A stretch of DNA of 64,000 bases from Omphiscola glabra (GCA_964017045.1 OZ024796.1:21661510-21725509); one strand, 5' to 3'. Counted from the stretch's first letter, positions 14,445-26,689 are shown. The notes: a model not told the origin generated them from the sequence alone. Translations and numbers: made by a program.

Positions 14445-14478
14445 AAGATGGCGCCTCAAAACTCCCAGAATGCAGCAT
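14445..14478 (-). promoter_or_regulatory. Probable vasculin promoter: YY1 and ZNF143/STAF motifs
   Basis: AAGATGGCGCC (14445-14455) matches the YY1 consensus. ACTCCCAGAATGCAGCAT (14461-14478) matches the ZNF143/STAF core (CCCAGAATGC). The two motifs are 5 bp apart, a common arrangement at housekeeping promoters. The position fits transcription of vasculin towards lower coordinates. Confidence 0.6.
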
Positions 14479-14479
14479 C

Positions 14480-15556
14480 AAAAAAAAAAGCTAGCTGTAC
14501 TCTCTGTAAACTTACTATCTCTTTGTTAACGGCAATTCTTGTTCCTTGTTGTTTTTAATTTTGTAAAATTAGTTTTTAATGTAGTCGTTATATCTTTTTA
14601 TGTATAAAAATGCAAAAGAAAATAATTAACAAATATAGAATAAATTTAATTTCAAATTAAGTTTATTTTCGATTTCAGACTCAATGGGATTTCCCACTTT
14701 TCAAGGTCGAAAACAAGTTCATCTGCTAAATTCAGGTCTTCACGAGGCTTGCGTGATTGGCTTTTTTAAGGCCAGTTCCTAATATTTTTAACTTTTTTTT
14801 ACAAAATCAGTTTGCCTGAAGTCTTTCCTTTGACCTTTTCCTGGCCTTTTTAAATATATAAATGTCTTAAAATGTAATAAATTTCGATAACATCCATTTC
14901 CTAAATCATTTTTTAAAAAGAGAACTGACTTTGATGTAATTTTCGATACATAAAAAGGCACAAACTTATTGAATGGACTTTTGCAACGTTGTGACGTTGT
15001 GAAAATACAACAAATGTGGCTCGGTTTGTTGTTTTGCCCCTTCCTTGCTTAAGTGTCGCGCAGATCATAACGGAATGGTAATAAAAACAAAAATAATAGT
15101 GCTATGGAAAGGATGCTATTTATTGCCTCAAATGAAAATGTGTTACATTATTAATTTTTTTACCTCTGACTAAGGGAAAACATTTGCAACAAAGCCGAAT
15201 TCAAACAACGTAGGTCTGGTCCCAGAGTATCCCATCCCACTTTCATCATAAACTGACCACTTAATTAACTTAAAAGTTAAAATCAACAAGTCCCATTCTG
15301 TTCTTTCATTTCATCCATTAATCACTGTGTATGGGTATTGCTTAGGTGGTTTTTGTTCGCACTTTTACTATTTTTAATTCTCATTCTTGAAAGATTCGTA
15401 TCTAGATATACATATGTCCTATTTTCAACTTGACAATTTTATTTTAAGTAATTATTGTCAGATAGGTTAAATTTTAATAAATCATTTTCCACAATATTTT
15501 TAGTATCTGTTACTATTTTTGTAAACATTTCTATTCCGTAATGACCACCTCCTCCT

Positions 15557-15594
<38 letters not shown>

Positions 15595-16015
15595 CCCTCT
15601 TCTTTCCACACACAAACACACACACACACATTCAAAGAAGAGCCCTATCAAAACCCTTTAGATATGTATTAAGTTAATCTTTAAAAGGTGTCTCATTAAA
15701 ATCGTTTGGAAAATGCAATAGATTTAGTCTTTCCATTTTTAAATTGCACCCCACCCCACTTCCCCGGCTTAAAAAGAAAGGGAATAGCAAAAATTTGCCA
15801 AATTTGTAATTTAAATTGGTGCCTTATCAAAATCATCCAAATAAATATTCAAGATAGCGTTTTACTAAAATTGGGAACATTGCCTCAAAACTAGGTGACA
15901 CAGCCCGTGTTACTTTCAGAAAAATAGATAACAAAGACCCCAAACCCACCATCGTGTTTATCAGGATAATAAAGTATACGACATATACATTAGAGACCAA
16001 CCGAAAGTGATTTTC
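14480..16015. other. Intergenic, no gene seen
   Basis: AT-rich sequence without a supported exon. It contains a (CT)n microsatellite at about 15560-15594 followed by a short (CA)n run near 15610-15630. An open frame at 15706-15894 has no recognisable domain. Confidence 0.5.
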
Positions 16016-16019
16016 TGAT

Positions 16020-16090
16020 TTCGGCCGAAACCAAAAGTAGGCCGAAATTTAAAAATGACCGAAGCCGAAACCAAACGCTTTTAACGAGAC
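16020..16090. mobile_element. Short MITE fragment
   Basis: Repeats the words TTTCGGCCGAAACC, GGCCGAAATTT and GCCGAAACC, a pattern common at one end of hAT-like MITEs. No partner end or target duplication is visible. Confidence 0.3.
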
Positions 16091-16219
16091 TTTTGGACTG
16101 AAAGTGAAATTTTTAGATATTTTAAAATTAGATCACTGCATACATTCTTCATACATCAAAAAATGATGGGGGAAAGTATCAATATTTACATTCTTTAAAT
16201 AAAAAATGAGATCATCGTG

Positions 16220-17930
16220 AATATTCTTCCCCTTCTTAGCTGTTCTCATTACAACTGGAGGATAGGCCATCCACAATACTTTTCCATCTCGTCTTGTCCT
16301 GGGGTATCTTTGCTAGTTAGCCCAGCTTTCCTTCGTTCTCTTCACGTCTGTCTCTACCTACCGCTTCCGTGTTGCTCTTGGTCTTTCTCTGGTACCTTGA
16401 GGATTCCAGTTCAGGGCCTACCTTGTGATGTCAGTGTTTGGTTTCCTTAATGTGTGCCCTATCCATCTCCATTTTCTCATTTTTGTCTCCATCGGAACAC
16501 TTGATGTTCTCCCACAAAAGACAGAGTTACAAATTTTGTCAAACCATCTTATTTTGAGGATTCTTCGCAAGCATCTGTTTATAAAACCCTGCAGTTTTTT
16601 AATGTTTGTTTTTGATGTTCTCCAAGTTTCACAGCCGTACAGAAGAAGTGCTTTGACATTTGAGTTGAATATTTTAAATTTTGTTTTTGTCAGTACTTCA
16701 CTTGAGTTCCAGATGTTTCGCTGGGCATTGAATGCTCCTCTGGCCTTTTGGACCCTGGACTTTATGTCCTCATCTGTGCCACCATTTTTATTTATGATGC
16801 TTCCCAGGTATGTAAAAGTGTCCTCTCAGGTTAATCCCAGTGACTCCATCATCCTTTGCATTTCTTTTAAGGTCTTGGTTTTCCCTTTATTTATGCTAAG
16901 TCCAACTTGCTGGATACAGAGTCAAGTTTGTTGTTTTATCCTGCATTTGTTTATGGCTATGTGATAAAAGTGCAATGTCATCTGCAAAATCCCAACCCCC
17001 CAACTGTCTGAAAGGTGTTTCCTGTATTCCATTTTTCCCATCCCGTGTTGTTTCTCTCATGATCCAGTCAATGGATAAAAGAAAGAGGAATGGTGAGAGC
17101 AGGCATCCGTATCGAAATCCAGATTATATCATAAATGGGTTTATGAGTTCACCTTCATGTTTAACCCTGCAAATTATATCCTTGTATGTGTTTTTAATTA
17201 AGTGCGTTAGCTTTTGGAGAATACCATATTGTCTTAGTAGTTTACAGAGTGTATCTCTGTCTAAGATGTCAAATGCTTTTACGAATTCGACAAAATTTAG
17301 GTGCAATGATGCATTCCACTCCAAGCATCCAAGAGATTTGTTTACTGTGTTTGTGTAGATTCCTTTTCATCATTGTACATTTTTACAACATTGTGTATTC
17401 ATCAACATTGTACCGGTACAAGCCAATAATTATTCTGTAAGTCGATAGCTTTAATTATGTTTCTCTTAATTTTGTAATTTATCATTAACGTATTAAAATT
17501 TATTAATTGTAATTAGCCCTGGTTTGAGTTTCGTATTATTTGTTATTGTATTTAACATATGGTATCGTCTTTTGTTGTGTACTATTTTAGAACGAGCCAT
17601 ATAATTAATTAAGAGATTAATTTCTCCATACTGATCCTACATTGCAGTCAATGAGTAGATCTTCTTCTGCATGGAGAATTTCAGGTGGTTCTTGTGGGGC
17701 TGGCCTGTTTAGTACTTCTTCGAAATATTGTAGCTATCTTTTCTTTTGTTCATCTTTGTATAATTTATTTTTCCCAATTGGTCTTTGATTGACCTGCTTT
17801 GCTGTCAGCCTCTTTGTTGCATTGTACAGGTCCCTTATGTTACATTTTGATGCAGCCTCTTCAGCATCCTTAGCAATGTCATCAATAAATCTCCTTTTAT
17901 CTTTCCTGATGTTCTTAAGAATCAATTATT
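16220..17930 (-). mobile_element. Decayed LINE reverse-transcriptase fragment
   Basis: The minus strand encodes, across several frameshifts and stops, consecutive parts of a non-LTR retrotransposon. 17925-17650 has the pre-RT region (AKQVNQRPIGKNKLYKDE). 17324-17124 has RT block KAFDILDRDTLCKLLRQYGI and RNTYKDI-like sequence. Near 17100-17040 it reads GCLLSPFLFLLSIDWIM. Near 16990-16950 the catalytic DFADDIALL survives. 16800-16540 has FTYLGSI-, LLYGCETWRTSKTNIKKLQG and LRRILKIRW-type blocks. Near 16500-16480 WRWIGHTLRKP marks the C-terminal zone. It cannot be expressed as one protein. Confidence 0.85.
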
Positions 17931-17934
17931 TGCT

Positions 17935-18422
17935 CTCGTGGTACAGAAATTGTTGCTGATGAGAAATAAATCTATAAACTATTCACTTTTTTCTTTCTTC
18001 CATTTAACTCCCCATAATGCTCAAATTTCAAAATGTTTGTGTCACCTTATTAAATACCTGTTATGAGGGGCGTAGTTAAACGCAGAGCTCCCTCCTGAGA
18101 AATTGTTCCAAAAGTGAGGCATTTTCCAAAATAAAACTTTAAAACATTTTTTTTTTTAAATAAAGATTTATAAAAAAACAAATCCAACTTAATATGACTT
18201 AGGGGCTTTCAATAAAGTACCAGTACTAAAATTTGTTTAAATAACAATAACTCATTAAAATTCAATTTTAAACACACTTTCGTATTAAAAAAACTATCAT
18301 ATTTATACAAATGAGAACGTCAGTCAGAATACATCTGAATCTGTAATAGCCTATGTGTTTCCCTATTATATATATATTTTTTTACTTCAACGTAGTGTTG
18401 TGTCAACCACTTCTCTTCCCCC

Positions 18423-18469
<47 letters not shown>

Positions 18470-18880
18470 ATATTGACGTCACCAATTAAATGTGTAGTTT
18501 TGTGTCGATGTAATTTTTATACATAAAAGAACACTGTTCGTCTGAATTAAACAACATATTCAGCCAAAAGAAAAAAATGTGTAAAAATTCGACAAGGGCA
18601 ACAAACTGTTAAATCTTTTAAAAGGCATAACTGTTAGAAAAATAGTTTGAGTGAGGGGGGCCGCTGATACCTCTTCTCTCTCTCCCCCCTCCCCCAACCG
18701 GCGACGCTACAAACCTGGTCATTATTCATGATAATTTTACAGTAGCAGAATTTTTTTTTTAAATTCATGTTCACGTTGCTCAGTTGAAGGCCAACAATTT
18801 TTTACTAAATTAATTTTTCTTTATTATTAAAAACTCTTCTTGAACACATTCATGCAGAAAGATACGAAAACTGGTTTAGT
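17935..18880. other. Intergenic with a C/T homopolymer tract
   Basis: No gene recognised. A long poly-C run followed by about 38 T residues lies at 18418-18468. Such long homopolymers are hard to assemble, so local length may be wrong. Confidence 0.5.
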
Positions 18881-19152
18881 TTAGGTGACCATGACGCCCT
18901 GATAATCATGACCTGTGATGTCCTCTTTCATTTCTAAGTGGAGGACAGTGATACTGCTAATGAAAGGGCGTATCCCTTTTCCTTTGTTTCCTGTATTGGT
19001 TATTGTTGCTTCCAAGTTGTTGTTGTTTTTACTACGCCTCGTAGATGTGCGCGCCGTTGGGGCTACGCTGTTATGCCTGGCTGAATACTGATTGGAGTAG
19101 GCTATCGGGGGCAATGGCGGGTTTTCATTGTTCCCTTCAAGCTTGTAAGCAG
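18881..19152 (-). CDS. Possible terminal coding exon, unknown protein
   Basis: An open frame on the minus strand ends with TAA at 18883-18881. It is preceded by a good acceptor (TTTTAATTACAG) whose last base is 19153, giving about 90 codons of a polar tail: PPLPPIAYSNQYSARHNS, then TARTSTRRSKNNNN, ending HDYQGVMVT. This could be the cytoplasmic tail of a membrane protein or a chance frame. No upstream exon was found, no poly(A) signal was confirmed, and I do not recognise the family. Confidence 0.25.
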
Positions 19153-19564
19153 CTGTAATTAAAACCAACCAGAGCTGGTACTCCAGTGACTCGGTATTTC
19201 ACACGGAAATCAATGTCAGACTCCATGTCAGTTTCTCGCCCACCCCTCTCCGAGGAAGAAAAAAAACAGCAACAGCAGGGAAAAACTTGATTTAAAGTGT
19301 GGCTGTTTTTTGCTTTTTTAAAACTTTATTCACGTATCTAAATGCGAATATTCAGTATTCTATTCTTGTATCCTTTAACTTGGCGGTAATTAATCTTATT
19401 ATAATCGATGCCTTTTTTTCTTTGGTGGTGGTTCATTGTGTGTGTGTGTGTGTGTGTTGTTTTAGTTTTACTACAATCCTGAATGTTCAAGCAAACAGGT
19501 AAGGGATATTACAATGGTGTATGGATGTATGGCAATAAATATATATAATTGTGAGGGTTTATAA

Positions 19565-20062
19565 GTGGCCATCTATAAAGTACGTCCTGGAGGAGGGGGG
19601 TTGGTTAAAAAAGTGTGTGGGGGGGTCTAATGACTCTAAGATAAGAAAGTATAGCAGTTTGTGACACGGGGCAGATGGTTGACATCAAACATTTTAATAT
19701 TTTTTTTATCATGCCAGTAAAACGTTCTGTTGTGATGGATGTCTTCTTTATTCTTACATAATATGTCACTTGTAGTTTATTAGTGAAGTGTGTTTTACAT
19801 TAACTTTTAATTGTTTGTTAATTTTTCAACATTTTTTTTAGTTCAAAAGTGTGACGTACTTTAGTGTGTTGGGGGGGGGGGGGGGGTGTTGTCTGAGATT
19901 TGTGACGGAGTATGACACGGGGGAGGTGGGGTGAAACTGTCCACACAAAAAATAGCGTAACGTACTTTATGGACGGCCCCCTTAGTGGCGAATGATTGTG
20001 AAACAGTCCACACACAAAATAGCGTGACGTACTTTATGGACGGCCCCCTTAGTGGCGATTGA
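19565..20062. mobile_element. MITE-like repeat with a duplicated right end
   Basis: The left end AAGTGGCCATCTATAAAGTA near 19563-19582 is the inverted partner of TACTTTATGGACGGCCCCCT near 19965-19984. About 70 bp at the right end (CAGTCCACACA.. to ..CCTTAGTGGCG) is repeated in direct order at about 19996-20057. The interior holds G-rich tracts and short GTGACGTACTTTA words. No transposase. Confidence 0.55.
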
Positions 20063-20384
20063 CCCCTTTGTTCTAACGCCCGTGAGGGAAGAAATAATAA
20101 TTTTTTTCTGAATCTGTTCTTGTTATTCTGAAGAAGAAAAATAATTTCAATTTATAGGCCTACATATGAGTGACAGAAGCGAATATCAACTTAACAGGGC
20201 CCATTAAACGAAAGTTCTGTACAATATGATGCTAGCGAAGGGGCCTAACGATTCTTAATTTGAATTAGATAAAATGAATGTTGTATCAGCGGAGGTCTAA
20301 TTATTGTTTTATGTTAATGATGTCAGCTGCTACACCTCTTATATATATACATTGCTTCTGGTGTGCCCTTCATCCTTTTCGAAA

Positions 20385-20755
20385 CCGCACCCTACTCTGG
20401 TGGCACCCTACTCTGGTGGAACCCTACTTTGGTGGCACCCTACTTTGATGGAACCCTACTTTGGTGGCACCCTACTTTGGTGGCACCTACTTTGGTGGAA
20501 ACCTACTTTGGTGTCACCCTACTTTGGTGGCACCCTACTTTGGTGGAAACCTACTTTGGTGGCACCCTGTTCTGGTGACAGACTACCTTGTTGGCACCCT
20601 ACTTTGGTGGAAACCTACTTTGGTGGCACCCTACTCTGGTGGCACCCTACTTTGGTGGAACCCTACTTTGGTGGCACCCTGTTCTGGTGACAGACTACCT
20701 TGTTGGCACCCTACTTTGGCGGACACCTATTTTATTTGTAGGCACCCTACGCTTG
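20385..20755. repeat. Minisatellite A, about 16-18-bp units
   Basis: About 20 tandem copies of variants of GGTGGCACCCTACTTT and GGTGGAAACCTACTTT, with occasional GTTCTGGTGACAGACTACCT units. The periodicity opens all three plus frames, so the open frames here are repeat artefacts. Confidence 0.9.
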
Positions 20756-20884
20756 CATTTAAGTTTAAGTTCTTTAACTACGATTGGTTATAAAACCATT
20801 TTGAGAGAACGTTGCTGAATAAGCATTTTTTTATTTTGGTGTCGTTCCTGTTATGGTGTCAACCGTTTAAAAAAACTCACCAGA

Positions 20885-21255
20885 GGCTCTAGTTACACAA
20901 TGTTCTGGCCACCAGACGCTCTAGTTACACAATGTTCTGGCCACCAGACGCTCTAGTTACACAATGTTCTGGCCACCAGACGCTCTAGTTACACAATGTT
21001 CTGGCCACCAGACGCTCTAGTTACACAATGTTCTGGCCACCAGACGCTCTAGTTACACAATGTTCTGGCCACCAGACGCTCTAGTTACACAATGTTCTGG
21101 CCACCAGACGCTCTAGTTACACAATGTTCTGTCCACCAGACGCTCTAGTTACACAATGTTCTGGCCACCAGACGCTCTAGTTACACAATGTTCTGGCCAC
21201 CAGACGCTCTAGTTACACAATGTTCTGGCCACCAGACGCTCTAGTTACACAATTT
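20885..21255. repeat. Minisatellite B, 32-bp unit
   Basis: Near-identical 32-bp units, each containing CTCTAGTTACACAATGTTCT followed by GGCCACCAGACG; about 11-12 copies (unit starts at 20887, 20919 and so on). Only isolated substitutions are seen, for example G to T near 21132, so expansion or homogenisation is recent. Confidence 0.95.
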
Positions 21256-21599
21256 TATGGCAACAAACTGATCTGGTGGAACCCATTTCTGGTGGAACAC
21301 CGTTCTGTTTGAGCCCAGAGCAGTCTTAAGGAATGGGCCCACTGGGCAGTTGTTCAGGGGCCTCACTCACGTCCCTAGGAACACCATGCCTGAAAACTCT
21401 TTTGGCAATTTAATTTGCTTTCAAAGTGCAGTGGAAAGCACATTTCCCGAGCTTTTAGATTTTCAAACAATACCGTTTTTTTTTGGTACGAGTTTAAGAA
21501 AAAATCATTATGTTAAATCGTAAATTGAAAAAAAAATCCAGAGTTTTGTGGTAAGGGTGTGTTCTATAATAAATTAACGAATTTTACAACAGTCACATC

Positions 21600-21940
21600 C
21601 GGGGACGAAACTAAGCTGGTGCCAAAAGCGAGCCCATGGCAGGGACGAAACTAAGCTGGTGCCAAATGCGAGCCCATAACAGGGACGAAACTAATCTGGT
21701 GCCAAAAGCAAGCCCATAGCACTAGCAGGGACGAAACTAAGCTGGTTCCAAAAGCAAGCCCATAGCACTAGCAGGGACGAAACTGAGCTGGTTGCAAAGC
21801 AAGCCCATAGCACTAGCAGGGACGAAACTGAGCTGGTGCCAAAAGCAAGCCCATAACAGGGACGAAACTAAGCTGGTGCTAAAAGTGAGCCCATAGCAGG
21901 GACGAAACTAAACTGGTGCCAAAAGCAAGCCCAAAGCAGA
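21600..21940. repeat. Minisatellite C, about 39-46-bp units
   Basis: Eight copies of AGGGACGAAACTAAGCTGGT followed by GCCAAAAGCAAGCCCATAGC, with a 6-bp insertion (ACTAGC) in some units giving two length classes. Divergence between units is modest. Confidence 0.9.
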
Positions 21941-22127
21941 CGGAACAACCTGAATGAATTTATGTTTATGGATGGCGGGCAATGTAACAGGTTAAAGAAT
22001 AGGAACTCAGTTCATTACTTTGGCCAGGGCCCCCGTTGCTGTTAAGGCGGCCCAGGTGGAACTACCGTGGAATCCAGCTCTGGTGCGTATCCTGTTTTGG
22101 TGGAGCCCAGATCCAGAGGCAAACTGT

Positions 22128-22275
22128 TTTAGTTACATGTTCTGGTTACAACCTGTTCTGGTTACATCCTGTTCTGGTTATAACCTGTTCTGGTTACAAC
22201 CTGTTCTGGTTACAACCTGTTCTGGTTACAAACTGTTCTGGTAACAAACTGTTCTGGTTACAAACTGTTCTGTTG
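22128..22275. repeat. Minisatellite D, 16-bp unit
   Basis: About eight copies of CTGTTCTGGTTACAAC. Single units of the same family reappear at 22745-22780 mixed with GGTGGCACCC, which links this array to minisatellite A. Confidence 0.9.
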
Positions 22276-22319
22276 GAACCCATCTCTGGATGGCACCCAG
22301 TGCCTTATTAACCCATGGA

Positions 22320-23798
22320 TATGGCCCTTGACATCCACCCATGAATTTTGCGTTCTCCTTTCCTACAATTTATACACTAATAATAATACCAATATTTCAA
22401 TAATATTACAAACGACGTTAAACCTACACCTATGTTAATATTAGGCTAATTTACCGTTAATCTTTCAACAAACGTATCCGTTATCCAGAACATCGTTAAA
22501 TATAATTTTCGGATCATAGTCAATTCCATGTAAGCATATTCGAGGCTAAAAATGTCATACAAACATACCAAAAATTATTTTAAAAGGTGGAATTTAACAG
22601 CAGTCTGATTGTTGTGGCATATGGTAGGAATGTGGAGTTTTAGATTACGCAGCATTGCCATGGCATGGCTTAAGGTTTCATGAGTCCCCTGCTATTGGTG
22701 GGTATGGATAATTAGCCTTATGGATAATACGACCCTGGTGGCACCCTGTTCTGGTTACAACCTGTTTTGGTGGCACCCGGCTATGCTGGAACCCTGCTTT
22801 GGCAGTGTCCTATTTTCTGTATTTGATTAAAGAAACTGACTCGAGCGAGCTCGCTCAAATTGACGATTTTCTGCTCTGGTGAGGATGCCGCCTGGTGCGG
22901 AACGCACACCTTAGTAACGCTATTGTGGGATTGTCGCTGTACTCATAAAACGGTTGCAAACGACTGATCACGGGCTTGACTCACACCTTATCACATTCCG
23001 TGAGCTTAACATTTGACCAGATGGCCATACTTTCCTTAACATATTGCCTCACTTAATTCAAATACATACAAACTCTGTTAACGTGACGTATGACGATTTG
23101 AGAACTTGTAAACCCCTCCACCCACCCCCCCACACACCACCCAAGGCCTGCCTTATAAGTTATCTCTCGTCACGATCCATACACCACTTGTTGCCAGGAT
23201 TCGATAGTGATTGGTCTTTGGGAGGAGCCAAGGTAAGAGTGGAGTGGGCGAAATTTCAGGGACTCTCGGCTTACACAGGTGGGGACCCATGTTAAACTCA
23301 AACAAGGAGTCATACAAAAAAATTAAAAATATCCACCTCATTAGCAAATGGCATGTATGGTCTGGTGATATCCGGCTCACGCGTTACACAAAGCCACTGA
23401 AAACACGTTTCACGAAATAGCTGCGTCAACATTCATGTTAATAGTTTAAAATTATAAAATTAACAAACTTAGTCCTTTAATTGATCTGTTCAAGATATAA
23501 GGGAGTTTGTGAAACATATTAAAAAATTCAGTAACTTATAATTTCCGAACAATCAGAGTGTATCATTTCAGTGTAGATAGGCCAAGGCATATCGCAAATA
23601 TAACATTTAAGGATATTAAATTGAGATTTTTTTTCTCCTTCTCTTTGGGTTTGTTCCATTTGTTTGCGAAATTATTTCTTTTAAATGTAAAATGATAAAA
23701 TCAATAACACATAATTTGAAAATCTATCATTCAGAGAAATGTGCTTATATTTGAGAACCACTGCTAATTAGGTCCTGTATTTCATGGAACAATAATTG
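22320..23798. other. Intergenic, no gene seen
   Basis: Apart from the scattered minisatellite words near 22730-22800, no repeat with defined ends and no supported exon is visible. Overlapping open frames at 23044-23420 on both strands show no domain. Confidence 0.4.
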
Positions 23799-23806
23799 GT
23801 TATGGC

Positions 23807-23965
23807 CAGTGGCGTAGCGAGAGGGGGGCATCATGCCCCGGGCGTTACTCACAAAGGGGCGCCAAATGGTATATTTTACATATAAAATTGTATGGTTTTC
23901 GAATAGGGGGTGGGCGCTAAAAAGGTATTGTGCCCCAGGCGCGAGTTAAGCTCGCTACGCCACGG
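23807..23965. mobile_element. hAT MITE, 159 bp, with 8-bp target duplication
   Basis: Inverted ends are CAGTGGCGTAGCGAG (left) and CTCGCTACGCCACGG (right). The 8-bp flanks GTTATGGC at 23799-23806 and 23966-23973 are identical. The interior contains GCCCCGGGCG and GCCCCAGGCG as subterminal inverted motifs. Non-autonomous. Confidence 0.85.
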
Positions 23966-24954
23966 GTTATGGCTCGACTCGGCCGGGTTTAGGTTGAAAT
24001 AGTTTTACTCAGAGATTGCTTACCTAAAGATGGAGCAAAAGCAAAAGGCATACCAAGTTTCTAACCTTAAAGTTAAAGAATTGGGGTGGTGTGGGGGTGG
24101 GGGGGGGGTGTCAAAGTTCAGAGTCGGGTCTACAAGTCTTTTAAAAAGCCAGTCAAATTTACCCGGTGAGAGCTGTGTCGAGTGTCGAGTATGGGAGTTC
24201 GTTAGTTATTGTTGCGTTTGAATGTCAGGTTTATTGCGCGCGGTGTGTGTTAGAGAGGTTTTATTAGTTAATGAACGCTCTTCCCGCGCTTGACTGAATG
24301 ACGTATTTTATGTTAATTGTGACGTATTGTCTAGTCCGTAGTGTGACGTAAGGTTTAGTCGTGCGGCAGTTATTGTGTGGAACGTTGTGGAAGAAAGATG
24401 TGTTTCTTGTAGTTCCAGCCTGTATTCCTCATTGATTATTAAAGTTATAGTTAGTACGAAAAGACTTGAGTTTATTCACTAATTTAGTCACTAATGTTAG
24501 GAAGAGTAACGTGTTGTGGGAACTTGATGAATGTCTCAATCCAGGAGAACATAGGAGTTGACAAGCTGTAACTAAAATATGGAAGTGTAGCCTGTGTATT
24601 TCAGGTGAACAAACACGAGTTAAAGAGGAACTGGTGTAGGAAGAGTGGGGCGTAGTGGTGGTCAGTCCCGTGCGAAACGTTTTTTTGGGGGGTCGAGAGT
24701 TTCGGTCTATGTCATACCCGGTGGGGGCCTACATAATATTATATAAATGGCTTCTGTTTGAAATGCACTTTTTATGTTTAGTATTTTCGTGAATGGTGAG
24801 CAGTAAAGTCAAGGACCGTAATAGTTAACTTCTCGTAATTTAAATTTATAATATGAATATGAATCAAAACTAATAGTAGAATTAAGTTATATATTAATTC
24901 TTTTTAAAAGTACCCCCAAAAAATAATTAATAAATGATCCGAATTTACTCATTT

Positions 24955-24985
24955 AAAGAGCCGCATGTTGCCGACCACTGCGTTA
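24955..24985. mobile_element. hAT-type right end fragment
   Basis: AAAGAGCCGCATGTTGCCGA followed by CCACTG is the standard right end of a Charlie-like hAT MITE. The rest of the element upstream could not be delimited. A related end lies at about 45590-45615. Confidence 0.4.
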
Positions 24986-24989
24986 AGCT

Positions 24990-26685
24990 CTAGTAGATAA
25001 GGTTTAAGGTTGTCAACGTCATTAATTCTTCAATTGAACAGCCCCTAAAAACAAAGTTTTCCGTACAAAGCCTTTGAAACGCACTTTTTATTAATTATTT
25101 TATAGTATTACTATTCTAATGTCTCACCCGCTTGTACACGGCAGATTTATTTCACCACTATTTGAGAAACAAACAAAAGAAAATATTATTCACCAAACTC
25201 ACAAGCGATTTTAAAAAAAATATTTAAAAACAGTTTTTAAAAAGAATCTCCTTTAGCGAAGTACTCGGGAATTTTATTTCGTGAAATCAGTGCCATCTTA
25301 TCTCCTTCATCTTCCTCTTGAAAAACAGAAGAAAAAAAACAGAATTTTAGTTTTGGGCATGGGAGGTACGGCTGAAAATTTTATTGACATCGGCAACGGG
25401 TCTATGTGCCAAGTTTAAGCTCGATAGGTTGGCGAGAAGTGGGTCAATTAGTAGTCCGACACTTTTTTGACCCAGTCAGAAACACACAAACAAAAGCGAA
25501 GTTTAAAATATGAAGGATTTAAAAATTCAACAATGAGTCTCAAGGTGGGATCGTAGTGTACCATTATTATGCTGCTCTCGGGTAAAACTCTAACGTTAGC
25601 GTGTGCCTCTCTAGTACCAGATTGAGATGCTTCCATCTGGTGGGTGTCACCAGGAACGTCATTCGGGTAGGGCATTTGCCCCCGTTCCTTGAATTTGCAT
25701 GTTTTTTTTTTAAAATTATGGACTGTGGCGCCCCCAGTAATAAACAACTTAGCAAGCCGATTAAGTTTTGGTTTTGCCCCCCCCCCCCCCCACTTTCCTT
25801 TTTTGAAAAAAACTGAAATGACGCCCCTGGGTGTCACGTGTCATCCCATTTCCGCTAAGCGAAACCCCAATTTATTATAGATATCGAAAAGACAAAATAA
25901 ATCCTCCTAGCATATAAACGAATGGAGAAGCAAAAATAGGAACACGCATACGTTTCACATTAAAAAAACAAACACTTTAGATACGTTACTTACAGTGATC
26001 TAACTTTTAAAGACTAGGGTGTCACTAAGGCCAAATTTTGAACCTCTGTAATCTAATACTCCAGATTGTAGACCGACGCAGAATACCCTCTCCCCCACTC
26101 TAGACTCGCTCACATGTGATGTGGCCAGGATTTTTCTATCGTGCTTATTGCGGCGATTAACGGGGTTATGAGAAAGGAGTGTTTTCTTTTACAGTGGTTT
26201 TTGTGGTGTATGCCTTTGTGGACCTTTGAAACTATATATACATAAATATTGTTCCAAATAAAATCAATTCGAGCAACGTTTTAATTCCTAATTACTAATT
26301 TGGAGTATCTCATAATTTTCACCCCTTTGTGTATCCTCAAAAACTAATGCTTATATAAATCACATCTAATTTTATTTTATGCTGTTGCGTTTTTCTAAGT
26401 AGCCGAAATACGCAAATGAACGTGAATTAAAAAAAACAAACAAACAAATAAAATAATGTATGTGCAAAATGAGACTATTTATTATAAGGACAAATAGAAC
26501 TTGAATACATGAAAAGCGAGTGAGTTGTAAGAAAAAAACAACATTGTATAAGCGTGGTTTAGAAACGATTTTACTGGTCACAACTGATGGACACTCGTCC
26601 TGGACACAGCCAACTCATGATGATGCTGAAGAAGAGAGCGAGTTTTGGGGAAAACGAGCTTTACGAGATGATGAGATCACGTCGA
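24990..26685. other. Intergenic, probable repeat debris
   Basis: 25340-25510 contains ACGGGTCTATGTGCCAAGTT and CCAGTCAGAAACACACAAAC, wording typical of dispersed invertebrate repeats, but no ends were found. A poly-C tract lies at 25778-25791. Overlapping frames on both strands at 25448-25880 are unlikely to be genes. Nothing is recognised at 25900-26685. Confidence 0.35.
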
Positions 26686-26689
26686 GTTT

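Noticed and set aside
16217..17440. Plus-strand open frames including a 179-codon one
   Set aside because: They are antisense shadows of a minus-strand LINE whose catalytic and structural blocks are readable on the other strand.
20304..20818. Tryptophan-rich repeat proteins
   Set aside because: Artefact of minisatellite A; several overlapping frames give equally long translations.
20885..21255. CRISPR-like regular 32-bp repeats
   Set aside because: Units abut with no unique spacers, and the genome is animal; this is a minisatellite.
25448..25880. Overlapping frames on both strands at 25.4-25.9 kb
   Set aside because: No domain, interrupted by poly-C and poly-A tracts, mutually exclusive frames.
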